A stretch of 52,108 nucleotides of DNA from an uncultured Clostridia bacterium. GTDB lineage: Bacteria; Bacillota; Clostridia; Christensenellales; Borkfalkiaceae. The position numbers and the translations under genes are program-made. Location: positions 1 to 52,108 of the forward strand of contig CALVHH010000012.1 of NCBI GenBank assembly GCA_944327465.1. Direction: 5' to 3'. Of the stretch, positions 51,568 through 52,108 are shown in pieces (the stretch's first letter is position 1; every line of letters begins with the position of its first letter). The notes under the pieces are model-generated. The model did not search any database. It was not told the origin of the DNA and was given only the letters and a program-made list of their open reading frames with translations.

Positions 51568-51782
51568 AGTTGAGCTCTCGCTACAGAGCACTGACCGTTA
51601 AGTCAGTTGATGAAGTTTAAAAATTGAATAGAAGGAAACGATTTAGTTATCGCAAGATAACACAGTTTCTGTCAATAACTTTGAAGTACATCAAGTACCA
51701 CAAAGCTAAAGTCAGCAAAGATAATGACTATTTAGTCGAGATAGAGCCACGAACTTTTAAAAGTTTGTGTTTTATACAAATT

Positions 51783-52108
51783 AAACTCAAGAGTTTGATT
51801 CTGGCTCAGGATGAACGCTGGCGGCGTGCTTAACACATGCAAGTCGAATGTAGTTTACTACATGGCGGACGGGTGAGTAACGCGTGAGCAATCTGCCCAT
51901 ATCTGGGGGATAACAGTTGGAAACGACTGATAATACCGCATAATATCATTTTTGGGCATCTTTAAATGATCAAAGATTTATCGGATATGGATGAGCTCGC
52001 GTCTGATTAGCTTGTTGGTGAGGTAACGGCTCACCAAGGCGACGATCAGTAGCCGACCTGAGAGGGTGATCGGCCACATTGGGACTGAGACACGGCCCAA
52101 ACTCCTAC
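51783..52108 (+). rRNA. rrs: 16S ribosomal RNA, 5' part (cut by the window end)
   Basis: AGAGTTTGATTCTGGCTCAG at 51790-51809 is the universal 5' region; GCGGCGTGCTTAACACATGC, GTGAGTAACGCGTGAG, GACTGAGACACGGCCC and CTCCTAC at the end are standard 16S sequence. The start at about 51783 is placed by comparison with E. coli numbering. About 326 bases, or the first fifth, are present. Confidence 0.97.

Noticed and set aside
51624-51833. 69-residue ORF upstream of 16S rRNA
   Set aside because: It runs into the 16S gene and lies in the rRNA leader.

Overview
This 52.1-kb window looks like a chromosomal segment of a moderately GC-rich Firmicute, most likely a gut-type member of the Clostridia. The grounds are: a 16S rRNA 5' end of bacterial type with the typical primer sites; sigma-A promoters of TTGACA/TTGCAA-17-TATAAT form; strong GGAGG ribosome sites on most genes; the rpsF-ssb-rpsR and grpE-dnaK-dnaJ clusters; a SipW-type signal peptidase; an EFR1-type flavodoxin/ferredoxin; and a UMF1-type transporter. 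A Christensenellales-like lineage is only a guess. No transposase, integrase, phage gene or CRISPR array was found.

Layout. 1-2.2 kb: 3' part of a secreted pectate lyase behind a Pro-Asp/Glu linker. 2.2-9.3 kb: NUDIX hydrolase, CDF metal exporter, a two-gene ATPase/RloB-like cassette with its own promoter and terminator (possible anti-phage system), a Ca2+-type P-ATPase, and a SipW-like signal peptidase behind a 17-codon leader ORF. 9.4-10.2 kb: tRNA-Ser(GCU) and a repeat cluster. 10.2-18.7 kb: MmcQ/YjbR protein, SGNH hydrolase, small membrane protein, M20 dipeptidase, RadC-like protein, possible structured RNA, pyridoxal kinase running into unusual homopolymer tracts, a PAS-PP2C phosphatase, a lipid kinase and a CCA-adding-type nucleotidyltransferase. 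18.8-20.3 kb: rpsF-ssb-rpsR and a CPCC zinc-ribbon protein. 20.6-23.2 kb: phospholipase-C-like protein, MFS transporter, HExxH protein. 23.4-32.2 kb (minus strand): a branched-chain amino acid operon ilvB-ilvN-ilvD-[DUF4097-like]-leuC-leuD-leuB-yggS; ilvC and leuA are not present here. 32.3-37.1 kb: a cell-wall precursor operon (acetyltransferase-only GlmU homologue, glmM, glmS) followed by galE. 37.3-44.4 kb: tyrosine phosphatase, grpE-dnaK-dnaJ, EFR1 ferredoxin and an NAD-dependent epimerase. 44.5-51.2 kb: small hypothetical protein, tRNA-Arg(ACG), MATE exporter, CorC/HlyC protein, DUF1858 protein, sirtuin, SH3b-NlpC/P60 lipoprotein, small membrane protein. 51.3-52.1 kb: three tandem rRNA promoters and the start of 16S rRNA.

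Themes across the window. (1) At least four, perhaps five, genes have a good -10 box only 6-9 bp before the start codon and no Shine-Dalgarno sequence, so their mRNAs are probably leaderless. (2) Gene ends are marked by long GC-rich perfect palindromes, many without a U-tract. (3) Two families of dispersed palindromic repeats occupy nearly all larger gene-free gaps, including one inside the ilv-leu operon and one between grpE and dnaK. (4) The best candidates for something not routinely described are the degenerate RloAB-like pair, the GlmU acetyltransferase-only operon, and the beta-helix protein embedded in the leucine operon.
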